DNA from: Paenibacillus sp. Soil787 | Lineage (GTDB): Bacteria; Bacillota; Bacilli; Paenibacillales; NBRC-103111 | DNA length: 64,000 nucleotides | NCBI RefSeq assembly: GCF_001429545.1 | Contig: NZ_LMSP01000010.1 | Span: 151 to 64,150 of the forward strand | Direction: 5' to 3' | In this document: one piece after another, positions 1 through 8,551 of the stretch | Position numbering within the stretch: position 1 is the first letter of the stretch | Layout of the letters: each line of letters starts with the position of its first letter | Notes under the pieces: model-generated | What the model was told of the DNA's origin: nothing | The model's database searches: none | Seen by the model: only the letters and a program-made list of their open reading frames with translations | Made by a program: the position numbers and the translations under genes

Positions 1-142
1 GATCGCTACCGGGCGCTAGCGCACAAAAATTGTGCGCAAGGTCGTCGGATCGATCGCTACCGGGCGCTAGCGCACAAAAATTGTGCGCAAGGTCGTCGGA
101 TCGATCCCCACCGGGCGCTAGCGCACAAAAATTGTGCGCAAG
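1..142. repeat. Three 51-bp tandem repeats with internal palindrome
   Basis: Three copies of a 51-bp unit start at 1, 52 and 103. The third is cut short near 142, where the sequence diverges. Each unit contains the palindrome GCGCACAA-AAA-TTGTGCGC, which could form a hairpin of 8 bp, preceded by GGGCGCTA. The first two copies are virtually identical and the third differs slightly at its start (GATCCCCACC instead of GATCGCTACC). The array may continue to the left of the window. No coding function is visible. Confidence 0.9.
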
Positions 143-355
143 GTGAAAGAGGGCGAGTTAGCGGGTTTTGCGTCCTGAGAAGGTATAAAGGGTCGTCTCG
201 GGGGCCCGAATGGAGCGAAAGTTTCCTGAGACGTCTGAAAAGGACCCCTCAGCTGCGGTTTGCTTATATGCTGCTACATCCGTTTAAGAGTGATTCTAAG
301 AAAATAAAGGAGAAGCATGAAGAATTATCCTCTAGCCCAGCGCAGAAAATAATAT
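143..355. other. Non-coding stretch with inverted repeat
   Basis: No supported gene. An inverted repeat CGTCTCGGG (about 194-202) / CCTGAGACG (225-233) encloses a purine-rich loop, and a further CCTGAG copy sits near 174. A weak GGAGAAGCATG at about 310-320 opens only a very short frame. The stretch is probably an intergenic repeat element continuing from the tandem array. Confidence 0.4.
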
Positions 356-395
356 GAAAAAAACCTCCTCACGCTTGAGGAGGCTATTTTTTTGT
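355..395. terminator. Rho-independent terminator
   Basis: The stem CCTCCTC/GAGGAGG with a short loop is followed by a T-run (TATTTTTTT). On the other strand an A-run before the stem allows bidirectional action. Confidence 0.8.
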
Positions 396-507
396 CGAAT
401 TTAGTAAAATAATGGTTAAAAAATCAATCTGTTCATGCTATACTCTAAAAATGGTAGATTATTGTAATATAAGAACAACATTTGAGCGGGTATGGGAGGA
501 TTATCAG

Positions 508-1353
508 ATGATAAAACGATTATGTTGGATGACACTGATTTTATGTTTGGTGGTGGGCAGCAGCGCAACAGCTGCGGAGAATAAATATGCGTGGATTGAA
601 GGCGGCAAAACCGTTGATTTGGGGCAAATAGCTACAATTGATCTTGATTCGGATTTTGTTTTTCTTGACGCGGAGAATACGAAGAAAATGAGCAAAGATA
701 ACCATGACAATGTCACGGGGGATGAGATTGGCAGCATTTTTCCGAAGAGTCCGGATCAGACATGGACAGTCATTTTGGAATATAAGAAATCCGGTCATAT
801 CAAAGATGATGAAAAAACAAAAATAGATGCTAAAGAACTGCTTAACAGCTATAAAAAAGGAACAGAAGCGGCAAATAAAAAGCGTCAGGATGGAGAAAAG
901 ATTTATGTGAAGGGTTGGGATATTGAACCTTTTTATGATGAAAAGACACATGGACTCACTTGGTCCTTGTTGGCTGAGGATGACAAGAAAGAGACGTTTC
1001 TTAATTACAATACGCGCATCTTGACGCGAGAGGGCAATATATCTGTTATTTTAGTCTCTGATCCAACTCATAGAGAAGCTGATAAAAAGGTGATTACTGA
1101 GAAATTGTTGCCCAAGCTGAACATGAAAACGGGAGAAAAATACGAAGACTTCAACCCAGCTAAGGATAAGATGTCAGAGTATGGACTAAGCGCGCTCATT
1201 CTAGGCGGGGCAGGGTTAGCAGTCGTTAAGAAAGTAGGGATTTTGGCCGTCATCGCCCTTTTTCTTAAAAAGTTTGCGGTACTTATCGTTATTGCTTTGG
1301 GTGCGGTCTGGACTTTTATCAAAAAACGATTTCAGAGGAATATAAACGGTTAA
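508..1353 (+). CDS. DUF2167-family membrane protein
   Basis: 281 aa from ATG 508, chosen because GGGAGGA lies 8-12 bases upstream; an in-frame ATG at 412 lacks such a site. The protein has an N-terminal signal peptide ending near ATAAE, and then a soluble extracytoplasmic domain opening with a YAWIEGG motif and containing GDEIGSI and WTVILEY segments typical of DUF2167. Two or so hydrophobic helices sit at the C-terminus (about residues 228-272), followed by a basic tail. DUF2167 proteins have no established biochemical role. The gene stands alone after the terminator at 355-395. Family assignment is from motif recall. Confidence 0.75.
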   Translation: MIKRLCWMTLILCLVVGSSATAAENKYAWIEGGKTVDLGQIATIDLDSDFVFLDAENTKKMSKDNHDNVTGDEIGSIFPKSPDQTWTVILEYKKSGHIKDDEKTKIDAKELLNSYKKGTEAANKKRQDGEKIYVKGWDIEPFYDEKTHGLTWSLLAEDDKKETFLNYNTRILTREGNISVILVSDPTHREADKKVITEKLLPKLNMKTGEKYEDFNPAKDKMSEYGLSALILGGAGLAVVKKVGILAVIALFLKKFAVLIVIALGAVWTFIKKRFQRNING

Positions 1354-1507
1354 GAAAATGCAATATTAGGACTTCAACGAATACAACTCCTCATCGACGT
1401 TGGCTCGCCTTCCTGATATGATTAAAGACGTTAATCTCGGTTTCCGAGCTTATTCGAGCGTTATCATAAACACACTAAGACATGTTGGGGAAAGTAGGTT
1501 TTATATC

Positions 1508-1801
1508 ATGATCGATCATATTGTACTTGTAAAATTCGGTGAAACAACGACGCAGGAGCAGCTCCAAGAAGTTGTTGATAGATTCAAAGCGTTAAAAAAA
1601 CATTTGACTGGTATCGTCGATATTCAGGCGGGCATTAACTTTTCAGAGAAGAACAAAGGTTATCAGGTTGTTTTATCTGTACGTTTTGAGGATAGAGCAG
1701 CTCTTGAAGCTTATGGTCCAAATCCGGAGCACCAAGCGGTTGCTGCATATATTAGAGAAGTAGGCAGAGAAGATAGTTTGATTGTTGATATTGAAATTTA
1801 A
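1508..1801 (+). CDS. Dabb-family stress-responsive alpha/beta barrel protein
   Basis: 97 aa from ATG 1508, preceded by an AAAGTAGG ribosome binding site; the frame is open further upstream but without support. The protein starts IDHIVLVKF, the characteristic first strand of the Dabb (stress responsive A/B barrel) family, and contains LTGIVDIQAGINFS and YGPNPEHQAV segments of the same fold. Dabb proteins are small dimeric ferredoxin-like barrels of mostly unknown function. The gene is monocistronic, followed at once by a strong terminator. Confidence 0.85.
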   Translation: MIDHIVLVKFGETTTQEQLQEVVDRFKALKKHLTGIVDIQAGINFSEKNKGYQVVLSVRFEDRAALEAYGPNPEHQAVAAYIREVGREDSLIVDIEI

Positions 1802-1805
1802 TATA

Positions 1806-1850
1806 CGAAAAACTGCTGATAAGGATCCGTCCTTTGTCAGCAGTTTTTTT
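1806..1850 (+). terminator. Rho-independent terminator after Dabb gene
   Basis: AAAACTGCTGA ... TCAGCAGTTTT stem followed by a T-run. Confidence 0.85.
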
Positions 1851-1947
1851 ATGCGGATAATTTCAATAAATGATTATTTTGTCCAATCTATTAATCTATC
1901 ATCTTCATACAATATAGTATCTTACAAGAAAAGGAGATGAAAACATT

Positions 1948-2364
1948 ATGGCAAATCAAATCGAAAGTTACTTTGGTCTTACGGTTACTCCTGTTACTGA
2001 TGGTGTTCAAATCCCTGTCCCATTAACGCCGGCAGGAGTAGGACTTGCGGAAGTCAGAGTGGATGTTCCAGCCACATTTCCACAAGTAGTAGAATTGAAA
2101 GCAACCATTGGATTAAGAGGAGATGTAGGTCTAGGAAGTGTATTGTTCCGTATTTTCCGCGATGGTCAAGTCATTTACTATGCACGACTAGGTGTAGAAT
2201 CTAGCTTTGAGAAATACTATGTTCCGACAATTCAAGCAATCGACGTAAACCCGCCAGCCGGATCTCATGGCTATACTTTATCTATCGAGTCTTTGACAGC
2301 AGGTTTAACAGCTGTTGTTATTGGTCCTATTACTTTGAGCGCTTTAGTTATTAACGCCCTTTAA
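1948..2364 (+). CDS. Hypothetical secreted/spore-surface-type protein
   Basis: 138 aa from ATG 1948 with an AAGGAGATG site upstream. There is no signal peptide or cysteine. The whole protein is beta-rich with alternating hydrophobic residues and repeated VxVPxTxPxVVELxATIGL-like strands, compatible with a jelly-roll fold. It resembles small exosporium or spore-surface proteins of Bacillales, but I cannot name a family with confidence. It is monocistronic between two terminators. Function unknown. Confidence 0.7.
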   Translation: MANQIESYFGLTVTPVTDGVQIPVPLTPAGVGLAEVRVDVPATFPQVVELKATIGLRGDVGLGSVLFRIFRDGQVIYYARLGVESSFEKYYVPTIQAIDVNPPAGSHGYTLSIESLTAGLTAVVIGPITLSALVINAL

Positions 2365-2367
2365 TAA

Positions 2368-2412
2368 AGAAGCCTCCAGCCCTAGAACATAAAGGGTTGG
2401 AGGCTTTTTTTT
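2368..2412 (+). terminator. Rho-independent terminator
   Basis: GAAGCCTCCAGCCC ... GGGTTGGAGGCTTTTTTTT: a long stem with a T-run. It closes the 1948-2364 gene and lies against the 3' end of the convergent AraC gene. Confidence 0.85.
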
Positions 2413-2416
2413 CCTA

Positions 2417-3271
2417 TTAGGCTTTCTTTTCTTTGCGATAAACCGAAGGTGCGGATCCACTCCATTTGTGAAATTGTTTGGAGAAATAGAGGGCATCGTT
2501 AAATCCGACAGAAGACGCTACTTGGTCGATAGTCATGGATGTCTCCAACAGCTGCACGGCCCGTTCCATGCGAACTTTTAACAGATACTGCATAGGGGCT
2601 AAGCCTGTAGATTGTTTGAACATTTTACATAAATACGTACGGTGATAGCCTAGTGTGTGTGCGAGATCCTCGATAGATACCTGCTGTGTGTATTGCAGTT
2701 CTAAGTATCGGATGGCTTGTCCGACCTGACGCTCGATATCAGTTTCGATTGTTGGTTTAACGGCAATCTGGTGGCTGTTCCTGCGCCCGAGTTCCCGGAT
2801 TAAGAGGCGAAGCCAACCAGCGGATTCCATATCCTCAAGCACAGGAGTGTTAGAATGCTGAAAGCTGGAGCGAATGTGTCGGTAATAATGACGTATAGAG
2901 CGGGGGTTGCTCCCCGAAATGACGGCCTGTTGGGGGGAAACGCCAATTTGCGAAAGCAAGGTTCCTGCAGCGCGGCCTGAAAAGGCAACCCATGTATAGT
3001 GCCAGGGATGATCGCTGTCTGCGATATAACTGAACAACTCTCCGGGATAAATAACGAAGGTGTCTCCGGCGGAGCAACGGTAAGTGCGGTCATGCATCTC
3101 GAACGTGCCTTCTCCCGCATGCACGGTATGGATAAGGTAATAATCATGCACGCCAGGTCCCATTTTATGCAGAGGAATAGGTTTGCCTTCTCCACTGAAA
3201 AGTACGGATAATTCATTGGTGCTATGGAGCGGATTGATATGAAGGGTGAAATAGGAATGATCCTGATTCAT
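2417..3271 (-). CDS. AraC-family transcriptional regulator (divergent to melA)
   Basis: 284 aa. The N-terminal cupin/AraC sugar-binding domain (about residues 1-150, with GxHDYYLIHTVHAGEG) is followed by a C-terminal double helix-turn-helix (about 185-280) including SIEDLAHTLGYHRTYLCKMFK and IDQVASSVGFNDALYFSKQFH. It is transcribed away from the alpha-galactosidase at 3419 across a 147-bp gap, the usual arrangement for a local sugar-responsive activator such as MelR/MsmR types. Inference: it senses an alpha-galactoside and activates the neighbour. Confidence 0.9.
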   Translation of the reverse strand: MNQDHSYFTLHINPLHSTNELSVLFSGEGKPIPLHKMGPGVHDYYLIHTVHAGEGTFEMHDRTYRCSAGDTFVIYPGELFSYIADSDHPWHYTWVAFSGRAAGTLLSQIGVSPQQAVISGSNPRSIRHYYRHIRSSFQHSNTPVLEDMESAGWLRLLIRELGRRNSHQIAVKPTIETDIERQVGQAIRYLELQYTQQVSIEDLAHTLGYHRTYLCKMFKQSTGLAPMQYLLKVRMERAVQLLETSMTIDQVASSVGFNDALYFSKQFHKWSGSAPSVYRKEKKA

Positions 3272-3418
3272 AGAAGCCTCTTTTTAGTTTTTGTTTCTAG
3301 GGTACATCAATAAACTACAAATGTCCATATAGGAGTTCATTCAATCCATGTCTTTGGGAGTCGTCCTGCGCTATAGTGAGGATAAGAAAAAAGAACTCTC
3401 TATGGAGGAGATTCATAC
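3272..3418. promoter_or_regulatory. Divergent araC-type / melA promoter region
   Basis: This 147-bp intergenic region must hold the promoters of both divergent genes. A TATAGT -10-like element at about 3372 precedes the melA ribosome binding site TGGAGGAG (about 3402). No clear direct-repeat AraC sites could be fixed by eye. Confidence 0.4.
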
Positions 3419-4717
3419 ATGTCCAAAATTACTTTTCTAGGTGCTGGAAGTACGGTTTTTGCAAAAAATGTGCTTGGTGATTGTTTGCACACACCTGCGC
3501 TGCAAGGCTTTGAAATCGCTCTCTTTGATATCGATCACGAACGTCTGCAGGATTCAGCCAACATGCTGAATAACATCAAAAAAACTAGCGGAAGTACATC
3601 GGTTATAAAAGTATATACAGACCGTAAGGAAGCTCTGAGCGGAGCTAAATATGTGGTGAATGCTATCCAAGTAGGTGGCTATGATCCATGTACAATAACC
3701 GATTTTGAAATCCCTAAAAAGTACGGCTTGCGTCAAACGATTGCCGACACGGTCGGTATCGGCGGTATTTTCCGAAATCTGCGTACGATCCCTGTGATGC
3801 TGGATTTCGCAGCGGATATTCGCGAGGTATGTCCAGATGCCCTGTTCCTCAACTATACGAATCCGATGGCGGTATTAACTAATGTCATGAACACGTATGG
3901 CGGTGTTCGTACAGTTGGCTTATGTCACAGCGTACAAGCGTGTATTCCGGAGCTTTTCAAAAGTCTAGGCTTGGAAAAGGAAGGCGTTAAAGCCAAAATC
4001 GCCGGTATCAACCATATGGCGTGGCTGCTGGAAGTAACCAAGGATGGCGTTGACCTTTATCCAGAGATTAAGAAGCGGGCTGCGGAAAAGCAAAAAGAGA
4101 AGCATTGGGACATGGTTCGTTATGAAATGATGCTGAAATTCGGTCATTATATTACTGAGTCTTCCGAGCATAATGCTGAGTACCATCCGTATTTCATCAA
4201 ACGCAATTATCCAGAGCTGGTTGACCGCTTTAATATTCCGCTCGACGAGTATCCACGCCGCTGTATCGAGCAGATCAGCAGGTGGAAACAAATGCGCGAG
4301 GATCTCGTGAATGATACGAATTTGACGCATGTGCGTTCACACGAATATGCTTCGTACATTTTCGAAGCGATCGAGACCGATGTTCCGTTCAAAATCGGCG
4401 GTAACGTGATGAATACCGGTTTAATTACGAACTTGCCACGCGAGGCTTGCGTTGAAGTTCCTTGTTTAGTAGATCGTAACGGCGTTACGCCTACCTACGT
4501 TGGCGATCTGCCTCCGCAGCTAGCGGCGCTCAACCGCACGAATATCAATACACAGCTGCTGACGATTGAAGCTGCAATCACACGTAAGCGCGAGCATATT
4601 TATCACGCCGCTATGTTGGATCCACATACATCAGCAGAGCTGTCGATGGACGATATCGTTGCGATGTGTGATGAGTTAATTGAAGCACACGGCAAATGGC
4701 TGCCTGAGTATCACTAA
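3419..4717 (+). CDS. melA: Alpha-galactosidase (melibiase), glycoside hydrolase family 4
   Basis: 432 aa, full length for GH4. The NAD-binding Rossmann motif FLGAGSTVFAKN is at residues about 5-16. The Mn2+ ligands of the family are seen as LCHSVQ and GINHMAW, and YTNPMAVLTN is the conserved NPM loop. GH4 enzymes use NAD+ and a divalent metal in a redox-elimination mechanism, here hydrolysing melibiose/raffinose-type alpha-galactosides in the cytosol. ATG 3419 follows GGAGGAG. The gene is single and paired with the divergent AraC regulator; no transporter lies beside it. Confidence 0.92.
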   Translation: MSKITFLGAGSTVFAKNVLGDCLHTPALQGFEIALFDIDHERLQDSANMLNNIKKTSGSTSVIKVYTDRKEALSGAKYVVNAIQVGGYDPCTITDFEIPKKYGLRQTIADTVGIGGIFRNLRTIPVMLDFAADIREVCPDALFLNYTNPMAVLTNVMNTYGGVRTVGLCHSVQACIPELFKSLGLEKEGVKAKIAGINHMAWLLEVTKDGVDLYPEIKKRAAEKQKEKHWDMVRYEMMLKFGHYITESSEHNAEYHPYFIKRNYPELVDRFNIPLDEYPRRCIEQISRWKQMREDLVNDTNLTHVRSHEYASYIFEAIETDVPFKIGGNVMNTGLITNLPREACVEVPCLVDRNGVTPTYVGDLPPQLAALNRTNINTQLLTIEAAITRKREHIYHAAMLDPHTSAELSMDDIVAMCDELIEAHGKWLPEYH

Positions 4718-4725
4718 GCGCTCAT

Positions 4726-4777
4726 ATGAAAAAGAAGGTCGTGGCGTATGTCGAACATACCCATGGCCTTCTTTGCT
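4726..4777. terminator. Long bidirectional hairpin terminator
   Basis: AAAGAAGGTCGTGGCGTATGT / ACATACCCATGGCCTTCTTT form a near-perfect 20-bp stem around CGA. It separates melA from the convergent small gene and can serve both. Confidence 0.8.
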
Positions 4778-5095
4778 TTAACCACCGAATGCGTCACGAA
4801 ACGCATGGTTGAGTACTTCAAGCTCCACATTCCAAAGCGGGGCAATTTCTGGCCCTACGTTTTCGTCAAACCAGTCGGAAAGCGCTTTGCGGTTGCTACC
4901 GTTCTCCATGATGAATGGAAGATTCAGCATCACCTTTTTCACATAGAGCTCCTCAGCAGCCCTAATCTGATCGGGAGAAATCCATAGTTTCAAGCGCTTA
5001 ACTGTTCGGTATAATTCCTTGCTGCAAGCTCTCCGAATTCCGCGAGCACTGGGGAACTGCTGCTTATGTTTTTCACTCGGCTTGTTATTGATCAT
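4778..5095 (-). CDS. Hypothetical protein
   Basis: 105 aa from ATG 5095; a GTG four codons further upstream (5107) is an alternative, since GAGGGA lies very close to it. The protein is soluble, with a basic N-terminal third (ARGIRRACSKELYRTVKRLK) and a helical remainder ending HAFRDAFGG. There are no cysteine clusters or membrane segments. I recall similar small Paenibacillus proteins annotated only as hypothetical or, without support, dehydrogenase. Codon pattern and conserved style support a real gene. Function unknown. Confidence 0.6.
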   Translation of the reverse strand: MINNKPSEKHKQQFPSARGIRRACSKELYRTVKRLKLWISPDQIRAAEELYVKKVMLNLPFIMENGSNRKALSDWFDENVGPEIAPLWNVELEVLNHAFRDAFGG

Positions 5096-5227
5096 GACTG
5101 TATCCACACTCCCTCTATGCTATTTGTATGCATGGAGAAGGCGCAGAGCCACTGGGGACAGGAACCTAAGCCGCCCATTTGGGTAGAGGATTATCGTTTA
5201 AATGATGAACAGACGTTGAATGTTCGA

Positions 5228-6607
5228 TTACAATCTCGGCAGGCGCACTGTGAATGTAGTGCCTTTATCGACTTTGCTCTGAACATCAATGCGTCCATGA
5301 TGAAGTCGGGTAATTTTCTGTGCAATCGATAATCCCAAGCCGCTGCCGGAACGAGCGCGGTTTCTCGCCTTATCTGCTTTATAGAAGCGATCAAAGATAT
5401 GCGGGAGCTCAGCTTCCGGTATCCCAATCCCCGTATCGCTGAACTGAATGAGGATTTCTGTCTCCAACTTCTGAATCTCGATCCGTAACGTATCTCCTGG
5501 CCTCGAAAACTTGATGCTGTTCGTGATGAAGTTCAGCCATACTTGATGGAGCAGTTGGGCGTCAGCTAAGATGTCTGTTTCCGGCAGTTCAAGCTCGATT
5601 TCTATTTCTTTCTCGTTCCATTGCCACTCAGTGACAATCAGGATCTGGCGAATTTGCTCGTCTAGTCGATAGACGCTGCGCTTAATGACATGGCTTTCTT
5701 TGTCTAAAGAGGCTAGCGTTAGCAGCTGCTTACTAAGCGAGGACAATCGTTTACTTTCTTCTAAAATAACATGAAGATACCGTTCTTTCTCTTCCTCGGA
5801 GGTTTCCTTGTCCAAAATCGACTGAGCGAAGCCCTGTATGGATGTTAAGGGAGACTGAATTTCATGGGAAACGTTGCCCACGAACTCCTGACGCATGTTA
5901 TCCAGCTGTTGGAGGGATTGGGTCATGTAGGTGAAGTCTCTTGCCAGCTCTCCAATTTCATCTTGCCTAGAAACGTCCATGGTAATCTCAAAGTTACCTC
6001 CGACGATCCGTTTCGTAGCTTCGGTTAGCTTTTTGATAGGCTTAACAATATATTGTGAGAAAATAATGATTAAGATAATACTAAAAAGAAACGTAAGCCC
6101 TAACAGAAAGGCCATGAGGATACGTACGCCGCCAATTTGCTGCTCCAAATTAGGCCTCACAAATAGCGCATAAGGTTTACCCTTTACTTGAATAGGAACC
6201 CCGATGCTATTTCGAAGGCTATCTTCAAAAAAACCGGTTACCATAAGAAAATGATGCTCTTGCAATACGCCCCGATACGTTTCTCCGGATAAGACAAGCC
6301 GAATCTGCTCAGGATCGATCTGGGTATGTTTAAACGGAGTCCCGTAATAGGTTCCTTCCATCCGATCGTTAACGGCATAAAGTTGAAAACCCAAGTTGGC
6401 GATATGTGTAAAGTAGGTAGCTGGCTCGAGATCAGGCACTTGCTCATACAACGTACGAATCTCATTCGTGATCTTCCAAATTTGTTCTTCATTTTTGTCT
6501 CTTAATTTGGCTAAGTAATAGCTATTGGAGAGGAGCAGGGCGAGTATACTGCTGACCATCGCAATGACAATGAAGGTAACAACGATACGTGTATATAGTG
6601 TCTTCAC
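5228..6607 (-). CDS. Sensor histidine kinase
   Basis: 459 aa from GTG 6607, overlapping the response-regulator stop by 4 bases. TM1 (about residues 8-30), an extracytoplasmic sensor domain (about 31-160) and TM2 (about 163-186) are followed by a HAMP domain (IVKPIKKLTEATKRIVGG), the HisKA phosphoacceptor box GNVSHEIQSPLTS with His248, and a HATPase_c domain with N-box WLNFITNSIKFS, DTGIGIP and GSGLGLSIAQ. It is a PhoR/ResE-type membrane kinase translationally coupled to its regulator. The signal it senses is unknown. Confidence 0.93.
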   Translation of the reverse strand: MKTLYTRIVVTFIVIAMVSSILALLLSNSYYLAKLRDKNEEQIWKITNEIRTLYEQVPDLEPATYFTHIANLGFQLYAVNDRMEGTYYGTPFKHTQIDPEQIRLVLSGETYRGVLQEHHFLMVTGFFEDSLRNSIGVPIQVKGKPYALFVRPNLEQQIGGVRILMAFLLGLTFLFSIILIIIFSQYIVKPIKKLTEATKRIVGGNFEITMDVSRQDEIGELARDFTYMTQSLQQLDNMRQEFVGNVSHEIQSPLTSIQGFAQSILDKETSEEEKERYLHVILEESKRLSSLSKQLLTLASLDKESHVIKRSVYRLDEQIRQILIVTEWQWNEKEIEIELELPETDILADAQLLHQVWLNFITNSIKFSRPGDTLRIEIQKLETEILIQFSDTGIGIPEAELPHIFDRFYKADKARNRARSGSGLGLSIAQKITRLHHGRIDVQSKVDKGTTFTVRLPRL

Positions 6608-7284
6608 CGTTCGGTCACCTCGAGCTTATACCCAAGTCCACGTACAGTTGTAATGACGAAATCATCGGTCATCTCAATAAATCGCTCACGCAAACGTTTA
6701 ATATGTACATCAATTGTTCGGCTGTCGCCTTCATAATCCGTTCCCCAGAGCATTTGAATCAGCTGCTCCCGCGTAAATATGCGTCCTGGATGACTGGCTA
6801 ATTGGGCCAACAGTTGAAATTCTTTGAGGGGAAGCAGAAGTGTTTGGCCCCTGGCGGTTACTTCATAGCTTTTCCGATTGATGATCGTTTGGTTCAAGGT
6901 AATCACCTCGGAGGAGACAAGCTGGTAACGGCGCAATAAAGCTCTCGCTCGGAACAACAATTCCTTGGGCTCAAAGGGTTTAACCATATAGTCATCGGTC
7001 CCAGATAGAAAGCCCTTCTCTTTATCTTCGATTTCTCCTTTGGCTGTTAAAAGAAGGACAGGAATATCATAATGCTCGCGGATTTCCGAACATAGCTCAA
7101 GGCCATCGCGCAGCGGCATCATGACATCAACAACCGCCAAATGAATTTGCTCGGTTTCCATCACCTTGGACGCTTGTTCTCCGTCACTTGCTTCAAACAC
7201 CGCATAGCCTTCCTTTGAAAATAAGAAACGGAGCAATTCCCGAATGTGAGCATCGTCATCGACCACTAGAATATGAGTTTTCAA
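6604..7284 (-). CDS. OmpR/PhoB-family response regulator
   Basis: 226 aa from TTG 7284, with GAAGGTG 8 bases upstream. The receiver domain has the acidic pair Asp9-11, phosphoacceptor Asp53 (VVDVMMP) and Lys102 (VKPFEP). The winged-helix DNA-binding domain (about 130-222) contains GRIFTREQLIQMLWG and RTIDVHIKRLRERF. It forms an operon with the following histidine kinase. Partner of the 5228-6607 kinase by a 4-base overlap. Target genes are not evident; the cupredoxin gene upstream is separated by about 140 bp. Confidence 0.95.
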   Translation of the reverse strand: MKTHILVVDDDAHIRELLRFLFSKEGYAVFEASDGEQASKVMETEQIHLAVVDVMMPLRDGLELCSEIREHYDIPVLLLTAKGEIEDKEKGFLSGTDDYMVKPFEPKELLFRARALLRRYQLVSSEVITLNQTIINRKSYEVTARGQTLLLPLKEFQLLAQLASHPGRIFTREQLIQMLWGTDYEGDSRTIDVHIKRLRERFIEMTDDFVITTVRGLGYKLEVTER

Positions 7285-7427
7285 GACTGGGGCACCTTCT
7301 TCATTAAAATCATTGAACTTTGCAACAGTTTAAACGAAAAAGAACCTTATTGCCACTCCCGATATCAAAACGCCGCGAGAGGAGTTAAGAGACCAGAGAG
7401 CAGATAAGGTTATCGCCAGAAACGGGG

Positions 7428-7877
7428 CTAATCCACTACGATATAGCCGATCATCGGACCGCTATGGGCAATATCTGTGTGCGTCAAGCAAATAATGCGG
7501 TAAGTCCCTTCCTGATTGGCTGTAAAATGTACAACGGTTTCTTTCCCTTTTTTGACTTCACCGCTAATATTTAGCCCTTCGATGAGAAAAGGGTGGCTCT
7601 GACCGTTAACGCCATAGATGCTAAGCTTGATTCTCTCACCCTTTTGGACAACGAGGGTGCCAGGATCCCAGCGGTAGGCTTCGATTGTTTTACCGTCTGC
7701 CGTCGTTGATTTGAACTCTCCGGTAACCATGTGAATGGTTCGTTCTGCAGTCGGCTCGGCAGCCGTTGGAACGATGCTCCCACGGTTCATATACAGCAAG
7801 CTGGAGAGGATCAGCAGCAGAGCAGCGGCTGTTAAATAGAAATGCTTACGCTTAATAATCCATACTCGGGACATCAT
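7428..7877 (-). CDS. Membrane-anchored cupredoxin-domain protein
   Basis: 149 aa from ATG 7877, where GGAGG sits 8 bases upstream. One N-terminal TM helix (about 10-30) anchors an external cupredoxin domain. The copper-ligand pattern is visible: His in GQSHPFLIEG, then Cys, His and Met in IICLTHTDIAHSGPMIG, as in cupredoxin_1/nitrosocyanin-like and CuA-like domains. Expected role: extracytoplasmic copper binding or electron transfer. It is a single gene; a role with the adjacent two-component system is possible but only positional. Confidence 0.8.
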   Translation of the reverse strand: MMSRVWIIKRKHFYLTAAALLLILSSLLYMNRGSIVPTAAEPTAERTIHMVTGEFKSTTADGKTIEAYRWDPGTLVVQKGERIKLSIYGVNGQSHPFLIEGLNISGEVKKGKETVVHFTANQEGTYRIICLTHTDIAHSGPMIGYIVVD

Positions 7878-7955
7878 TGGGTCCGCCTCCTGTACAAGAT
7901 ACTTGTACATCTTATGCGGAAGCTTGTCAGTGCATGATTATGACTTAGTGAACCA

Positions 7956-8432
7956 TTACCACCATGCTGTGGGGTAATGGGTTCGAGTTGCCCGGTGATA
8001 AACAAGGGCAACCAGCACGAGCACCGCGGCGCCGAGCAGCACCGGCGTGAGCAGGAAGCCCCAGCCCGCGCCCGTGAGCATCACGAGCAGCGGGTCGGCG
8101 CCGGCCGGCGGATGCAGCGTGCGCGTCAGCTGCATGAGCATGATGGCGGCACCAACGCCAAGGGCGAGGCTCCACGCGTGGACGCCGAAGGCGGAGAGCG
8201 TGCAGAGCCCGACGAGCGTGCTCAGCACGTGGCCGCCGACGAGGCAGCGGGGCTGCGCGAGCGGGCTCTGCGGGAGCGCGAAGGCGATGACGCAGGAAGC
8301 GCCGAAGGGTGCCATTAGCAGCGCTGCTCGTGTGAAATCGCCGAGTAAGCTGCATATCAGAATGGCGAGAAACCCGCCGATTCCGGGGATGAGCAGAGCG
8401 AATGCTTTTGGGAATGATGCAGGGCTATTCAT
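7956..8432 (-). CDS. HPP-family integral membrane protein
   Basis: 158 aa. The signature HPPAGADP is present in TLHPPAGADPLLVML, with four to five TM helices and the GASCVIAFALPQSPLAQPR loop typical of the HPP family (some members act in nitrite transport). Coding DNA is distinctly GC-rich compared with neighbours, producing long antisense open frames that are artefacts. It is divergent from the LysR gene at 8552. An AGAGGTG site precedes ATG 8432. Confidence 0.88.
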   Translation of the reverse strand: MNSPASFPKAFALLIPGIGGFLAILICSLLGDFTRAALLMAPFGASCVIAFALPQSPLAQPRCLVGGHVLSTLVGLCTLSAFGVHAWSLALGVGAAIMLMQLTRTLHPPAGADPLLVMLTGAGWGFLLTPVLLGAAVLVLVALVYHRATRTHYPTAWW

Positions 8433-8551
8433 TGCTTGTGGGCACCTCTTTCTCTTTATTTATTCACATGGTATCATGAGTGGAGTCATTTGAATAACGA
8501 ATGATCACGATAGTATATATTTGATAATTCGATAGGTAGGGGTGGCGTACA

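Noticed and set aside
1..142. CRISPR array
   Set aside because: The 51-bp units are continuous tandem repeats with no unique spacers, and there are no cas genes in the window.
7945..8493. Additional genes antisense to, or in other frames of, the HPP gene
   Set aside because: Open frames arise from the high GC of the HPP gene. They are Arg/Ala/His-rich, lack ribosome binding sites and match no family.
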